Assembly (NCBI RefSeq): GCF_900178005.1
Contig: NZ_FXBS01000005.1
Location: forward strand, 426,507 to 490,506
Direction: 5' to 3'
Source of the DNA: Tuberibacillus sp. Marseille-P3662
Lineage (GTDB): Bacteria > Bacillota > Bacilli > Bacillales > Sporolactobacillaceae
Length of the DNA stretch: 64,000 nt
The translations under genes and the position numbers were made by a program. Below, piece after piece: positions 8,547 to 16,085 of the stretch (position 1 is its first letter; each line of letters starts with the position of its first letter). A model generated the notes under the pieces. It was not told the origin of the DNA. It searched no databases and saw only the letters and a list, made by a program, of their open reading frames with translations.

Positions 8547-9233
8547 ATGACAAAAATCAAACAAGACGTAGAGGAAGCTTTATCCTGTGTGAAATCCGGG
8601 GACACCGTACTCGTTGGGGGCTTTGGATTGATAGGTGCCCCGCTCACATTAATTGACGAGTTGACGAAAAAAGAGGTGTACGATCTGACAGTTGTTAGTA
8701 ATAATCTCGGTGAATCTGGAAAAGGCCTGGGAATATTATTAAACCAAAATAAAATAAAAAAAGGCATCGGTTCCTATTTCACCAGCAACCGGGATGTAGG
8801 TGATAAATATCAGAAAGGTGAAGTTGAACTGGAACTGAAGCCACAAGGAACGTTGGCTGAGTCATTAAGAGCTGGTGGTGCTGGATTAGGGGGCTACTAT
8901 ACGAAAACAGCGGTCGGTACAAAATTGGCAGAAGGAAAAGAAGAACGTGAAATTGACGGTGTAAAGTATATTTTTGAAAAGCCAATTCGTGGGGATGTGG
9001 CGCTGATCCGTGCTCACAAAGCTGATACATTGGGCAATGTTGTTTACTATAAAACAGCTCGTAACTTTAATCCATTGATGGCAACAGCAGCAAAACATGT
9101 GATTTTGGAAGTCGATGAGATTGTGGAGCCCGGAACATTGGATCCAGAGGCTATTGTGACCCCTCATCTATATGTTGACACAATCGTTGAAGCACGAAGA
9201 ATCCTGACAAAGGATGGTGTCGTTAGCAAATGA
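8547..9233 (+). CDS. 3-oxoacid CoA-transferase subunit A
   Basis: Alpha subunit of a two-subunit CoA-transferase (AtoD/ScoA/PcaI family) that moves CoA from succinyl-CoA or acetyl-CoA to a 3-oxo acid. The GDTVLVGGFGLIGAP loop near the N-terminus and the GGAGLGGYYTKTAVGT segment are diagnostic. An upstream ATG at 8511 is in frame, but the ATG at 8547 has GGGGGGAGAAGG just before it and gives the usual 228 residues. The stop overlaps the start of subunit B by four bases. Substrate could be acetoacetate or 3-oxoadipate; AtoE in the operon favours acetoacetate-like acids. Confidence 0.9.
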   Translation: MTKIKQDVEEALSCVKSGDTVLVGGFGLIGAPLTLIDELTKKEVYDLTVVSNNLGESGKGLGILLNQNKIKKGIGSYFTSNRDVGDKYQKGEVELELKPQGTLAESLRAGGAGLGGYYTKTAVGTKLAEGKEEREIDGVKYIFEKPIRGDVALIRAHKADTLGNVVYYKTARNFNPLMATAAKHVILEVDEIVEPGTLDPEAIVTPHLYVDTIVEARRILTKDGVVSK

Positions 9234-9871
9234 CAACGAAATTTACCAAGAAAGAAATGCAGAACATGATCGCCAGAAGGGCTGCAAAAGAATTACAGGG
9301 TCCGTTAACAGTGAATTTAGGGATTGGGATACCAACCCTCATACCCGAATATATGGACGATGATGACATTTACCTTCATACGGAAAATGGTTTACTTGGT
9401 GTAACGGATATAGAGGAAGACAATATTGATCCCAATCTTGTGAATGCAGGGAAACAGCCAGTTGGAGAATCCGTGGGTGCGTCTTTATTCAACAGTTCTG
9501 ATTCGTTTGCGATGATTCGCGGTGGTCATGTTGATGTGGCTATTTTAGGTGCTTTGCAAGTTGATCAGACAGGTATCATCGCCAATTGGGCCGTTCCTGG
9601 GAAAAATATCATGGGGGTTGGCGGTGCTATGGATTTACTCGTCGGTGCCAAAAAGGTCATTGTAACGATGAGTCATACTTCCAAGGATGGTTCCAGCAAA
9701 ATTTTAAAGGCATGCACGTATCCAATCACATCAACCCGCAGTATTGATATGGTTATGACGGAATTAGCGGTATTTGAAGTGGTTGATCAACAGCTCAGAC
9801 TGGTGGAAATGATGCCAGGCGCTACTATTGAAGAAATCAGAGAAAAGACAGATGCTGAATTTATTGAATAG
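9230..9871 (+). CDS. 3-oxoacid CoA-transferase subunit B
   Basis: Beta subunit of the CoA-transferase. The family motif NLGIGIPTL and the catalytic glutamate in HTENGLLG (about residue 50) are present, as is the GVGGAMDL loop. 213 residues is normal. Coupled to subunit A by ATGA overlap. Together the two subunits activate the keto acid to its CoA ester, which the following thiolase can cleave. Confidence 0.92.
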   Translation: MTTKFTKKEMQNMIARRAAKELQGPLTVNLGIGIPTLIPEYMDDDDIYLHTENGLLGVTDIEEDNIDPNLVNAGKQPVGESVGASLFNSSDSFAMIRGGHVDVAILGALQVDQTGIIANWAVPGKNIMGVGGAMDLLVGAKKVIVTMSHTSKDGSSKILKACTYPITSTRSIDMVMTELAVFEVVDQQLRLVEMMPGATIEEIREKTDAEFIE

Positions 9872-9890
9872 AGAGATGGAGGGTGATGAA

Positions 9891-11084
9891 TTGAAACATC
9901 CAGTGATTATTGACTCCGTACGAACGGCTGTAGGAAAACTTGGAGGAACATTGGTCAATGAAACCGCAGATAATCTCGGATCACATGTGATCGAAGCACT
10001 TTTGAACCGGACAGATTTGGACAAAAGTGCTGTTGATGAAGTGATTTTAGGGCAGGCAAAACAGAGCTCTGATGCATCAAATGTGGCACGGGTTGCCATG
10101 TTACGTGCTGGGATCCCTGTCGAAGTCCCTGGCTATACGCTTCACCGGCAATGCGGTTCCGGTCTTCAATCGGTGAACGCTGCAGCTCAACAAATCCAGC
10201 TCGGATTAAGTGATATCATCGTTGCTGGCGGAAGCGAATCAATGAGCACGGCTCCTTATTATGTCAGTGGTGTCAGGTTCGGTGTGACGTCCGGTGACGT
10301 CTCATTAAAGGATCCGAATACAGCTAGTCAGCCCGGTTCTCAGCCAAGAGAAGACTACGGGGACTTGAATATGGGGTTAACCGCAGAAAACGTTGCAGAG
10401 AAGTATAACATATCGAGAGAAGAACAAGATGCATTTGCGATGAGCAGCCAAGAAAAGATCAAAAATGCGATGTCCAAAGGCTATTTTGATAATCAAATTG
10501 CCCCTTACACAGTGAACAATCGTAAAAGTACGGTGGAATTCAGTGTCGATGAGCATCCTCGCGAAACAAACCTCAACAAGCTAGGAAAATTAAAACCTGC
10601 TTTCAAATCAGGCGGTACCGTTACTGCCGGCAATGCCAGCGGGCGCAATGATGGCGCAGCCGCTTTACTGGTTATGGCCGAAGAGGAAGCACAGAAGCGT
10701 GGCTATCAGCCTAAAGCACGAATCATTGCTCAAGCTGCGGCAGGATGTTCGCCGGAATTGATGGGGATGGGTCCTGTCTATGCCACACGAAAAGCATTGA
10801 AACAAACCGAGTTATCCATTGAAGACATTGATGTTGTGGAATTGAATGAAGCATTTGCCGCTCAGTCACTTGCCTGCATGAATGAGTTGGGGTTTGATCA
10901 TGCGAAAGTGAATCCAAATGGCGGTGCAATCGCAATGGGTCACCCCATTGGGGCCACGGGAGCCATCCTCATGACGAAATTACTCCACGAATTAGAACGC
11001 ACCGGTCAAAGATATGGCTTAGTTACGTTATGTATCGCGGGAGGTATGGGCATATCAACAATTGTTGAAAATATGCAGCTGTAA
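9891..11084 (+). CDS. acetyl-CoA acetyltransferase (thiolase)
   Basis: Thiolase of the AtoB/PhaA group: cleaves acetoacetyl-CoA, or a related 3-oxoacyl-CoA, with CoA. The nucleophile cysteine lies in LHRQCGSGLQSV, the active-site His in GGAIAMGHPIGATGA and the second Cys in TLCIAGGMG. A longer frame opens at 9828 inside subunit B; TTG at 9891 follows GGAGGG with about 7 bases spacing and gives 397 residues, the family length. Last gene of the operon; a terminator hairpin lies about 100 bases later. Confidence 0.92.
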   Translation: MKHPVIIDSVRTAVGKLGGTLVNETADNLGSHVIEALLNRTDLDKSAVDEVILGQAKQSSDASNVARVAMLRAGIPVEVPGYTLHRQCGSGLQSVNAAAQQIQLGLSDIIVAGGSESMSTAPYYVSGVRFGVTSGDVSLKDPNTASQPGSQPREDYGDLNMGLTAENVAEKYNISREEQDAFAMSSQEKIKNAMSKGYFDNQIAPYTVNNRKSTVEFSVDEHPRETNLNKLGKLKPAFKSGGTVTAGNASGRNDGAAALLVMAEEEAQKRGYQPKARIIAQAAAGCSPELMGMGPVYATRKALKQTELSIEDIDVVELNEAFAAQSLACMNELGFDHAKVNPNGGAIAMGHPIGATGAILMTKLLHELERTGQRYGLVTLCIAGGMGISTIVENMQL

Positions 11085-11180
11085 TTAGGGCCTTGTTGTG
11101 TACACCTATGTCTTCAAATCTTCCGTATTAAAACCCTTTCTAGATTGCGTGAGGTAATTACATTGGAATAGAAATATAGT

Positions 11181-11219
11181 CACAACCCACTGACAGTCAT
11201 TTACTGTTGGTGGGTTGTG
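11181..11219 (+). terminator. intrinsic terminator after the thiolase gene
   Basis: CACAACCCAC (11181-11190) pairs with GTGGGTTGTG (11210-11219), with a further inner ACAG/CTGT pair. The T-run after it is poor (TTATAAAATT), so termination strength is uncertain. Confidence 0.6.
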
Positions 11220-11238
11220 TTATAAAATTATTTGCTCT

Positions 11239-11487
11239 TCACTGCATGAAACTGCCGATAATATATAGAAGTAATATAATTAAAACAAATATGACTATCC
11301 CAGTAACGGCACTTAATATGGCGAAATATTTTCCGGCTCCTTCAGGGCTCTTAATAGCTAAAATTAAAGATAATAGTAATAGAAAAGCGAGCAATGGAAG
11401 GGTGTTTATATCTCCAATCTTAACTAATATTAACCAGAATGATAACCAAGGAACTAAAAATGGGACTAACCAAAAATATTTTCTCAT
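11239..11487 (-). CDS. small membrane protein, function unknown
   Basis: 82 residues with three probable membrane helices (about 5-25, 30-48 and 55-78) and almost no polar stretch: YFWLVPFLVPWLSFWLIL, LLAFLLLLSLILAI, VTGIVIFVLIILLLYIIG. GAGAGGAT stands upstream of the ATG on the minus strand. The opposite frame (11207-11521, plus) is rich in Asn and Lys and looks like a shadow. I do not recognise the family. It is convergent with the thiolase gene and shares the terminator region. Confidence 0.6.
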   Translation of the reverse strand: MRKYFWLVPFLVPWLSFWLILVKIGDINTLPLLAFLLLLSLILAIKSPEGAGKYFAILSAVTGIVIFVLIILLLYIIGSFMQ

Positions 11488-11715
11488 CTTCTTATCCTCT
11501 CAATTGCAACTGATGCGGTAAATTATATTCAATTAAATTTCAGTAGGGTTTAGGTATCAAAATGGGTAACCTTATCTTATCAGAAACAGAAGGAATTAGT
11601 GACGGCATATAGAAGAGCAATCTAATCAAAAATCATCCATTTACATCGTTATGTCTTTGCTAAAATATATGAGGGGAAATGAAAGAATGATGGTGATAAG
11701 CACCCATGTTCGGAT

Positions 11716-11744
11716 TTGAAATCATTGTGATTAGGGTATATAAA
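11716..11744 (+). promoter_or_regulatory. sigma-A type promoter of candidate small RNA
   Basis: TTGAAA (11716-11721), a 17-base spacer and TATAAA (11739-11744). The expected start near 11751 falls one base before the first hairpin of the candidate RNA. No coding frame begins downstream until 12066, after two further hairpins. Confidence 0.55.
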
Positions 11745-11750
11745 ATAATT

Positions 11751-11869
11751 AAGGACGCTAGGTACTCTAATACCTATCGTCCTACAGTTACAGACCGCAA
11801 GATAGCGGTGACCGATTCAGGGAGTAACCCATCCCCTTACTGGCTAGGTGCAGGGTGGGTTACTTTTTT
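11751..11869 (+). ncRNA. candidate small RNA of about 120 nt with three stem-loops
   Basis: Stem-loop 1: AGGACG-c-TAGGTA (11752-11764) pairs with TACCTA-t-CGTCCT (11771-11783), loop CTCTAA. Stem-loop 2: ACCGC (11794-11798) with GCGGT (11805-11809). Stem-loop 3 (11824-11863) is a terminator-type hairpin followed by six T. A good promoter lies directly upstream. I do not recognise it as 6S, SRP, tmRNA or any riboswitch I know. Expression is inferred. Confidence 0.5.
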
Positions 11870-11874
11870 CTGTT
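11824..11874 (+). terminator. conserved-loop terminator element, copy 1
   Basis: GTAACCC...GGGTTAC stem with a loop containing CCTTACTGGCTAGGTG, then a run of six T and CTGTT. It shares loop and tail with elements at 18211-18262 and 20582-20635, although the stems differ. Here the T-run is on the plus strand. Confidence 0.65.
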
Positions 11875-11892
11875 GACTGCGATTATGGCGAA

Positions 11893-11928
11893 GAAACCCT
11901 ACAGAATCTTAGATTCCTGTAGGGTTTC
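11893..11928. repeat. strong inverted repeat upstream of the LysM gene
   Basis: GAAACCCTACAG (11893-11904) pairs perfectly with CTGTAGGGTTTC (11917-11928), with AATC/GATT inside. No T-run follows, so it is not a standard terminator. It lies about 140 bases before the start of the wall protein gene and could be part of its leader or a binding site. Confidence 0.5.
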
Positions 11929-12065
11929 TATCTTTATGGGGATTGAAACTGTTATAAGCCTCCGAAACGACCAACTAAGTAATATATTCTTAACCTCTGT
12001 GTAACCGTATTACATAGAAGTATGTGATAGCATTGTCACCAATGAAACTTAAGGAGGCCTATTTC

Positions 12066-12857
12066 ATGAAAAAGTTAGTAGCGTCAGTAACGCTAGGAAT
12101 TGTCATAGCAGGTGCTTCTCTTACGACTGCTTCAGCCGAGGAAGTTAAGGTACAAAAAGGTGATAGTTTATGGAGTATAGCCAATACATATCACACTTCA
12201 GTGGACGACTTAATGAAAATAAATGACTTGAATTCAACTGTTATACATCCCAATCAAACACTATTAACGAACAAGCAATATACAGTTAAAAAAGGTGACA
12301 CATTATCTGAGATTGCAAGTCAGCATGATATAAAGGTAGATCAATTGAAGAAATGGAATGATCTTGAATCGAATCTCATTACTATCGGTCAAAAGTTAGC
12401 CATTAATGATATGAATACAAGTCAGGATCCAAATACTGCTGAGCAATCTAATAAGAATGATGAGAAAGACAAAAAAGCAAAGAAGGCACAAGCTGATGCT
12501 CAGACCGAGCAAAAAGTAGAAACTAAAGATAAAAACAAAAATGAAAAGAATGACAAAGCGCAAGATGAATCCTTTACTGTAACGGCTACGGCATATACAG
12601 CGAAAAGTGCCGGTGGCAATGGGGTAACGGCGACAGGTATTAACCTCAATAAAAATCCAGATGCAAAAGTTATTGCCGTTGATCCAGACGTCATTCCATT
12701 AGGATCGAAAGTGCATGTTGAAGGTTATGGTGATGCAATAGCTGGGGACGTTGGGGGTGCCATTGACGGAAAGAAAATCGATGTTTACTTCCCGACAAAG
12801 TCCAAGGCTAAAAATTGGGGCGAACGAAAAGTGGATGTAACTGTCGTAGAAAAATAG
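12066..12857 (+). CDS. secreted LysM/3D-domain cell wall protein (YocH-like)
   Basis: Secreted peptidoglycan-associated protein. Signal peptide (MKKLVASVTLGIVIAGASLT..., cleavage after ASA near residue 25), LysM repeat 1 (about 27-70, VQKGDSLWSIANTY), LysM repeat 2 (about 72-115, VKKGDTLSEIASQH), a Lys/Asp-rich linker (about 120-170), then a C-terminal 3D domain with the three aspartates in AVDP, AGDVGGAI and KIDVYF. This is the layout of B. subtilis YocH, a wall hydrolase-like protein. AAGGAGG lies 8 bases before ATG 12066; an in-frame upstream ATG at 12024 lacks a site. A TGTAA-N5-TTACA palindrome lies at about 12000. Confidence 0.9.
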   Translation: MKKLVASVTLGIVIAGASLTTASAEEVKVQKGDSLWSIANTYHTSVDDLMKINDLNSTVIHPNQTLLTNKQYTVKKGDTLSEIASQHDIKVDQLKKWNDLESNLITIGQKLAINDMNTSQDPNTAEQSNKNDEKDKKAKKAQADAQTEQKVETKDKNKNEKNDKAQDESFTVTATAYTAKSAGGNGVTATGINLNKNPDAKVIAVDPDVIPLGSKVHVEGYGDAIAGDVGGAIDGKKIDVYFPTKSKAKNWGERKVDVTVVEK

Positions 12858-12875
12858 TTTTAAGCAGCAAGGTAG

Positions 12876-12911
12876 AAAAAAGCTTGTAGATCAATATCTA
12901 CAAGCTTTTTT
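12876..12911 (+). terminator. intrinsic terminator of the LysM/3D gene
   Basis: AAAAAAGCTTGTAGA (12876-12890) pairs with TCTACAAGCTTTTTT (12897-12911), 6-base loop. It begins 19 bases after the stop codon. Confidence 0.85.
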
Positions 12912-12963
12912 GTATTATTTTAGTACTTGTCGTTATTCAATAGCGGGTGGATGTTTTTTCTAT

Positions 12964-12989
12964 AAAAAAGAGACCTATTTTCATAGGTC
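12964..12989 (-). terminator. intrinsic terminator of the small membrane protein gene
   Basis: On the minus strand GACCTAT pairs with ATAGGTC (12989-12972), followed by a T-rich tail (complement of 12964-12970). It lies about 40 bases after the stop at 13028. Confidence 0.75.
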
Positions 12990-13027
12990 CAACAATCATC
13001 GTTTATATAAGCTGTCTCAGCTATGGT

Positions 13028-13324
13028 TCAGACGATGATGACCATAGCTATAGCTGTTACTACCGAAATGATAAATGAACCGACGACTAACCACCGAGGA
13101 TTTTTAGTATTCCCTCCAACAAGATATTGAGCTAAAGAAACAACGACAAAAAGGGTGATGGCTGGGATCCCAAGGGTGTTAGTGGTAATGTTTCCACCGG
13201 TTAATAGCATTAATGCTACAAATAAGATGGCATAAGAAAATGCCGCCATGAAAGCATTGGAGGTCTTTCCAAGTACGCCGTTGTTACGATTTGAAGCTTC
13301 ACTAAGGATCTCTTCATTTTGCAT
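13028..13324 (-). CDS. small membrane protein, possible immunity partner
   Basis: 98 residues, an N-terminal hydrophilic stretch (MQNEEILSEASNRNNG) and about three membrane helices (AFMAAFSYAILFVALMLLTG, LGIPAITLFVVVSLAQYLV, WLVVGSFIISVVTAIAMVII). AGGGAGG lies ten bases before the chosen ATG; a longer frame from 13366 would overlap the upstream gene. It follows the secreted-protein gene at 13357 with a 32-base gap and shares its terminator. I do not recognise the family. The pairing of a secreted precursor with a small multi-helix protein resembles bacteriocin-immunity pairs, which is inference. Confidence 0.6.
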   Translation of the reverse strand: MQNEEILSEASNRNNGVLGKTSNAFMAAFSYAILFVALMLLTGGNITTNTLGIPAITLFVVVSLAQYLVGGNTKNPRWLVVGSFIISVVTAIAMVIIV

Positions 13325-13356
13325 ATCATGAGAACCTCCCTTCATTTGGTCATGTT

Positions 13357-13944
13357 CTAGAAGCAATTTCTTCTGATACCGCTTATACCTAGAATCTCAG
13401 CAGCAGCTCCCCCCGCAATTTCCATAAAGTCGCTTGCATTTCCTGCACCAACAAGTAATTTGGCTGTTTGGGTAACGCCTCCTAGTGCTTTAACTGCTTT
13501 ATAAGCTTTAAAGACAGGGACAACGGCCATGGTGATAAAAGCAGCACATTTAGTTACTTTCCAAGCACTACCCCAAAAGCCTTTTTGAATGGCAATTCTT
13601 TTGCCATCAGCAGTCGTTACCATGGAAGTTCCGTTTTTATTAAACTTAATAGATGTTGTGTTCTGAGGCAGTTTAGTTTTGCCCTTTTCAGCAAGGAGAG
13701 TATTAACTGCTTTGACGTTTTCGGAATTGACATTCACAGTTGTAGATGATGGCGCATACTTAATTTTCGCCTGATGCTCTCCAACTAAAACGCCTTGATC
13801 CAACTGAGTTGAAAATGTGGTTGAGGGCATATTATTTTCGGTAACATTCTTTGCAGCTGCGAATGACTTTGATGGCATGACCATAATACCCACAACTAAA
13901 GCCATAGAAAAGGTTAACAACATCCAAGTTTCCTTTTTGAACAT
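13357..13944 (-). CDS. secreted protein with hydrophobic Cys-containing C-terminus, bacteriocin-like
   Basis: 195 residues from the ATG preceded by GGGGAG on the minus strand. A signal peptide (MFKKETWMLLTFSMALVVGI..., cleavage near SFAAA) is followed by a Thr/Asn-rich central part (about 30-130), then a distinct C-terminal block starting at GFWGSAWKVTKCAAF that is amphipathic to hydrophobic, glycine and alanine rich, and ends GISGIRRNCF. Two cysteines occur, both in this block. I do not recognise a named family; the precursor layout with a hydrophobic C-terminal segment is like several Bacillus antimicrobial precursors. The downstream gene encodes a small membrane protein. Toxin function is a hypothesis only. 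Confidence 0.6.
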   Translation of the reverse strand: MFKKETWMLLTFSMALVVGIMVMPSKSFAAAKNVTENNMPSTTFSTQLDQGVLVGEHQAKIKYAPSSTTVNVNSENVKAVNTLLAEKGKTKLPQNTTSIKFNKNGTSMVTTADGKRIAIQKGFWGSAWKVTKCAAFITMAVVPVFKAYKAVKALGGVTQTAKLLVGAGNASDFMEIAGGAAAEILGISGIRRNCF

Positions 13945-14203
13945 AAAAAAACTCCCCGATTCCAATTTATTTTTTTATGTTGATTCTAGGATGTTCTTAC
14001 TTGCCCATTTTTTCCTCCTTTAACCGATTTTGTTAGTAACGCTACTTTTTAGAGCATATCATACTATGTTACAGAATTTGTATATGTCATAAGCACCAAA
14101 TTACAATTAGGTCTAATGTTTGGTACGACAGGTTCTCACACATTTCTAAGACTTTTTTTATAGCTGTTTTTCTCTCCATTATTTCATCATGCTATGTTTT
14201 TAG

Positions 14204-14211
14204 CCGATATT
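14204..14211 (+). promoter_or_regulatory. SigD-like -10 element GCCGATAT, copy 1
   Basis: The octamer GCCGATAT equals the B. subtilis SigD -10 consensus. It sits in the context ATGCTATGTTTTTAGCCGATA, similar to a second copy near 19295. The expected TAAA -35 is absent at 14-16 bases upstream, so promoter function is doubtful. Confidence 0.3.
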
Positions 14212-14230
14212 AATTAGGTGGGAGAAACCT

Positions 14231-14261
14231 GAGGAGAAGGAAGTCATTCTCCTCGAATTTT
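14231..14261 (+). terminator. intrinsic terminator, no gene in front
   Basis: GAGGAGAA (14231-14238) pairs with TTCTCCTC (14247-14254), followed by GAATTTTTT. Within the gene-free stretch 13945-14729. No reading frame of note precedes it on the plus strand; only the SigD-like octamer does. Confidence 0.6.
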
Positions 14262-14363
14262 TTATACACAAGAGTCAATTTCATAAATGCTTATATTCAT
14301 CATTGATCCGAACATTCGAACGGTCTAATGTATTAATGTTTGTCAATTCAGCGCATTAACATC

Positions 14364-14566
14364 GTTGATTGGAACGGCAGGCGGCGACTCCTGCGGGAAT
14401 AGCATGAGTCTTGAGACCCCGCAATGCAATCAAGGATGATCAGCTCATGTAAGGAGGTTCAGCTAAAAACGTCACGTCCTGTGACAACGCTGATCCTACC
14501 CACATCCTGAGGGCATGAGGCTCAAGCCATGCCCGCGGAAAGCGTCCGCCTAAAGTGGACATCAAC
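14364..14566. repeat. Bacillaceae-type intergenic repeat, copy B, with nested element
   Basis: Begins GATTGGAACGGCAGGCGGCG and ends with GACATCAAC; between the halves lie a tract of about 60 bases and the two-hairpin RTCCT element. Copies A (8281-8468) and the short forms C (19040-19081) and D (20509-20550) share the ends. The gene-free stretch 13945-14729 holds this repeat, one terminator, one SigD-like octamer and nothing else that I can identify. Confidence 0.65.
14456..14513 (+). repeat. two-hairpin RTCCT element, copy 2
   Basis: Outer stem GGTTCAGC (14456-14463) with GCTGATCC (14489-14496), one mismatch; inner hairpin GTCAC-GTCCT-GTGAC (14471-14485) followed by AAC; second hairpin CCCAC-ATCCT-GAGGG (14499-14513), imperfect. 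Same order and spacing as copies 1 and 3. Confidence 0.6.
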
Positions 14567-14729
14567 AGGCCAAGCACACTGACAAATGTTTGGGTTTTCT
14601 GCTTTAGTCTTGAATGATGACATTGACTCACAAAATAAAAAGGATATTATTATAGTGAGCTTGTTACAAAGACCACTAGATTAAAAAATATTAAACCTAA
14701 TAAGGTCGAATCAAGCACCCTTTGTCTTT

Positions 14730-16070
14730 TTAAAAAAGCAATAAACCAATCGTGATCGGAATGAATCCCCACAAAAGGGCCATGACACAAAATCCCATAA
14801 TATCTTTGACTTTTAATCCCGCAATGGCCAACAATGGTAATGTCCAGAACGGTTGAATCATATTTGTCCAGGCATCTCCCCAAGCGACAGACATCGCTGT
14901 CTTAGCTGTATCAACCCCAAGTTCTAGCCCGGCCGGCACCATAATCGGCCCTTGGATGGCCCACTGACCGCCACCAGATGGCACGAAAAAATTAACAATC
15001 CCTGCACTCAAAAAAGTAAATAACGGAAATGTAAACTCATTTGAAATACTGACAAACCATAATGACATTTGTTCGGACAAACCTGAAGCGACCATCATCC
15101 CCATAATGCCCGCATAGAATGGAAATTGGACAATGATACCTCCAGCATTTTTGACGGCATCCGAGACACAATTTAAAAAACGTCTCGGTGTTTTGTGACA
15201 AATAATGCCGAGGAATAGGAAGATAAAATTGACAATATTAATGTTTAAATCAAAACCCTTTTGCGCAAAGTGATAGACAATGAAGGCCAAACCTAAAAGA
15301 CCGATCAACATTGAGATGATCGTGCTATTTTCTAAGCGATCTGCAGGTGTTGGTTTATCATCAGATGACGGCTCTGGTGCTGGTTCTACAGTTGCAGCCA
15401 TTTGATCGTTCGCTGATGGTGGATCTAATGGTCCTTGACCCTCGGTCGCTTTCAACAAGAGACGATTGAGCAAAGGTAGTGTGATGAGCAAAGCAATAAT
15501 GATAAATAAATTAAAGCTCGTAAATAATGTTTCACTGACCGGAATGATACCGATCGTATCTTCTAGGAAATGTCCATCAGTTGCAATAGTTAACGGAACG
15601 GACCCTGACAGTCCGCCATGCCAGAGCAAGTATCCACTATAGGCACTAGCAACTAATAGACGATAATCAACTTTGGGTACCACGCGGACGACATGTCTAG
15701 CAAATAAGGCGCCAATAACTAGCCCGAATCCATAGTTGATAAAACAAGCAATCGCAGCGACAAACGTGACAAGCATGATCGCTTGCCCCGGTGTCTTAGC
15801 AAATCGGGCCAGCTTGGATAATAAGGATTCAAATATTGGACTGTTAGCTAAAATGTATCCGGTTACAACAATGAGTGCCATTTGCATCGCAAAAGATAAC
15901 AGGTCCCAAAATCCATCTCCCCAATAATGGACCATATCGATTGGGGAACTATCGGTCAAACCAACACCCATCACATAGACAATCAAGGTCAATATAATCG
16001 CGAAAAGAAAAGCATCAGGCAAATAGCGTTGGACAATCCGGTTAAAAAACAATGTCGTGGATTTAAACAT
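14730..16070 (-). CDS. atoE: AtoE-type short-chain fatty acid transporter, second copy
   Basis: Membrane transporter, 446 residues, clearly paralogous to the protein at 4351-5688: YLPDAFLFAIILTLIVY, YWGDGFWDLLSFAMQMALIV, INYGFGLVIGALFARH, VPSGGGQWAIQGPIMVPAG and GDAWTNMIQPFWTLPLLAI. A charged Pro/Glu-rich loop at about 215-245 divides the halves. AAGGGGGA precedes the ATG on the minus strand. It lies 15 bases after the amidase gene and is cotranscribed with it, so it probably takes up an acid or acid amide handled by that enzyme. Confidence 0.92.
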   Translation of the reverse strand: MFKSTTLFFNRIVQRYLPDAFLFAIILTLIVYVMGVGLTDSSPIDMVHYWGDGFWDLLSFAMQMALIVVTGYILANSPIFESLLSKLARFAKTPGQAIMLVTFVAAIACFINYGFGLVIGALFARHVVRVVPKVDYRLLVASAYSGYLLWHGGLSGSVPLTIATDGHFLEDTIGIIPVSETLFTSFNLFIIIALLITLPLLNRLLLKATEGQGPLDPPSANDQMAATVEPAPEPSSDDKPTPADRLENSTIISMLIGLLGLAFIVYHFAQKGFDLNINIVNFIFLFLGIICHKTPRRFLNCVSDAVKNAGGIIVQFPFYAGIMGMMVASGLSEQMSLWFVSISNEFTFPLFTFLSAGIVNFFVPSGGGQWAIQGPIMVPAGLELGVDTAKTAMSVAWGDAWTNMIQPFWTLPLLAIAGLKVKDIMGFCVMALLWGFIPITIGLLLF

Positions 16071-16085
16071 GTTTGATCTTCCCCC

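Noticed and set aside
11207..11521. Plus-strand frame of 104 codons opposite the small membrane protein
   Set aside because: Asn/Lys-rich, no start signal, no hydrophobic or domain pattern; the opposite strand has a clean three-helix protein with a binding site.
11990..12030. WalR box upstream of the YocH-like gene
   Set aside because: TGTAA-N5-TTACA is an inverted arrangement, whereas WalR sites are direct TGTWAH repeats 5 bases apart.
11880..12060. c-di-AMP (ydaO) riboswitch upstream of the LysM/3D gene
   Set aside because: Genes of this type sometimes carry one, but the conserved ydaO blocks are not visible here.
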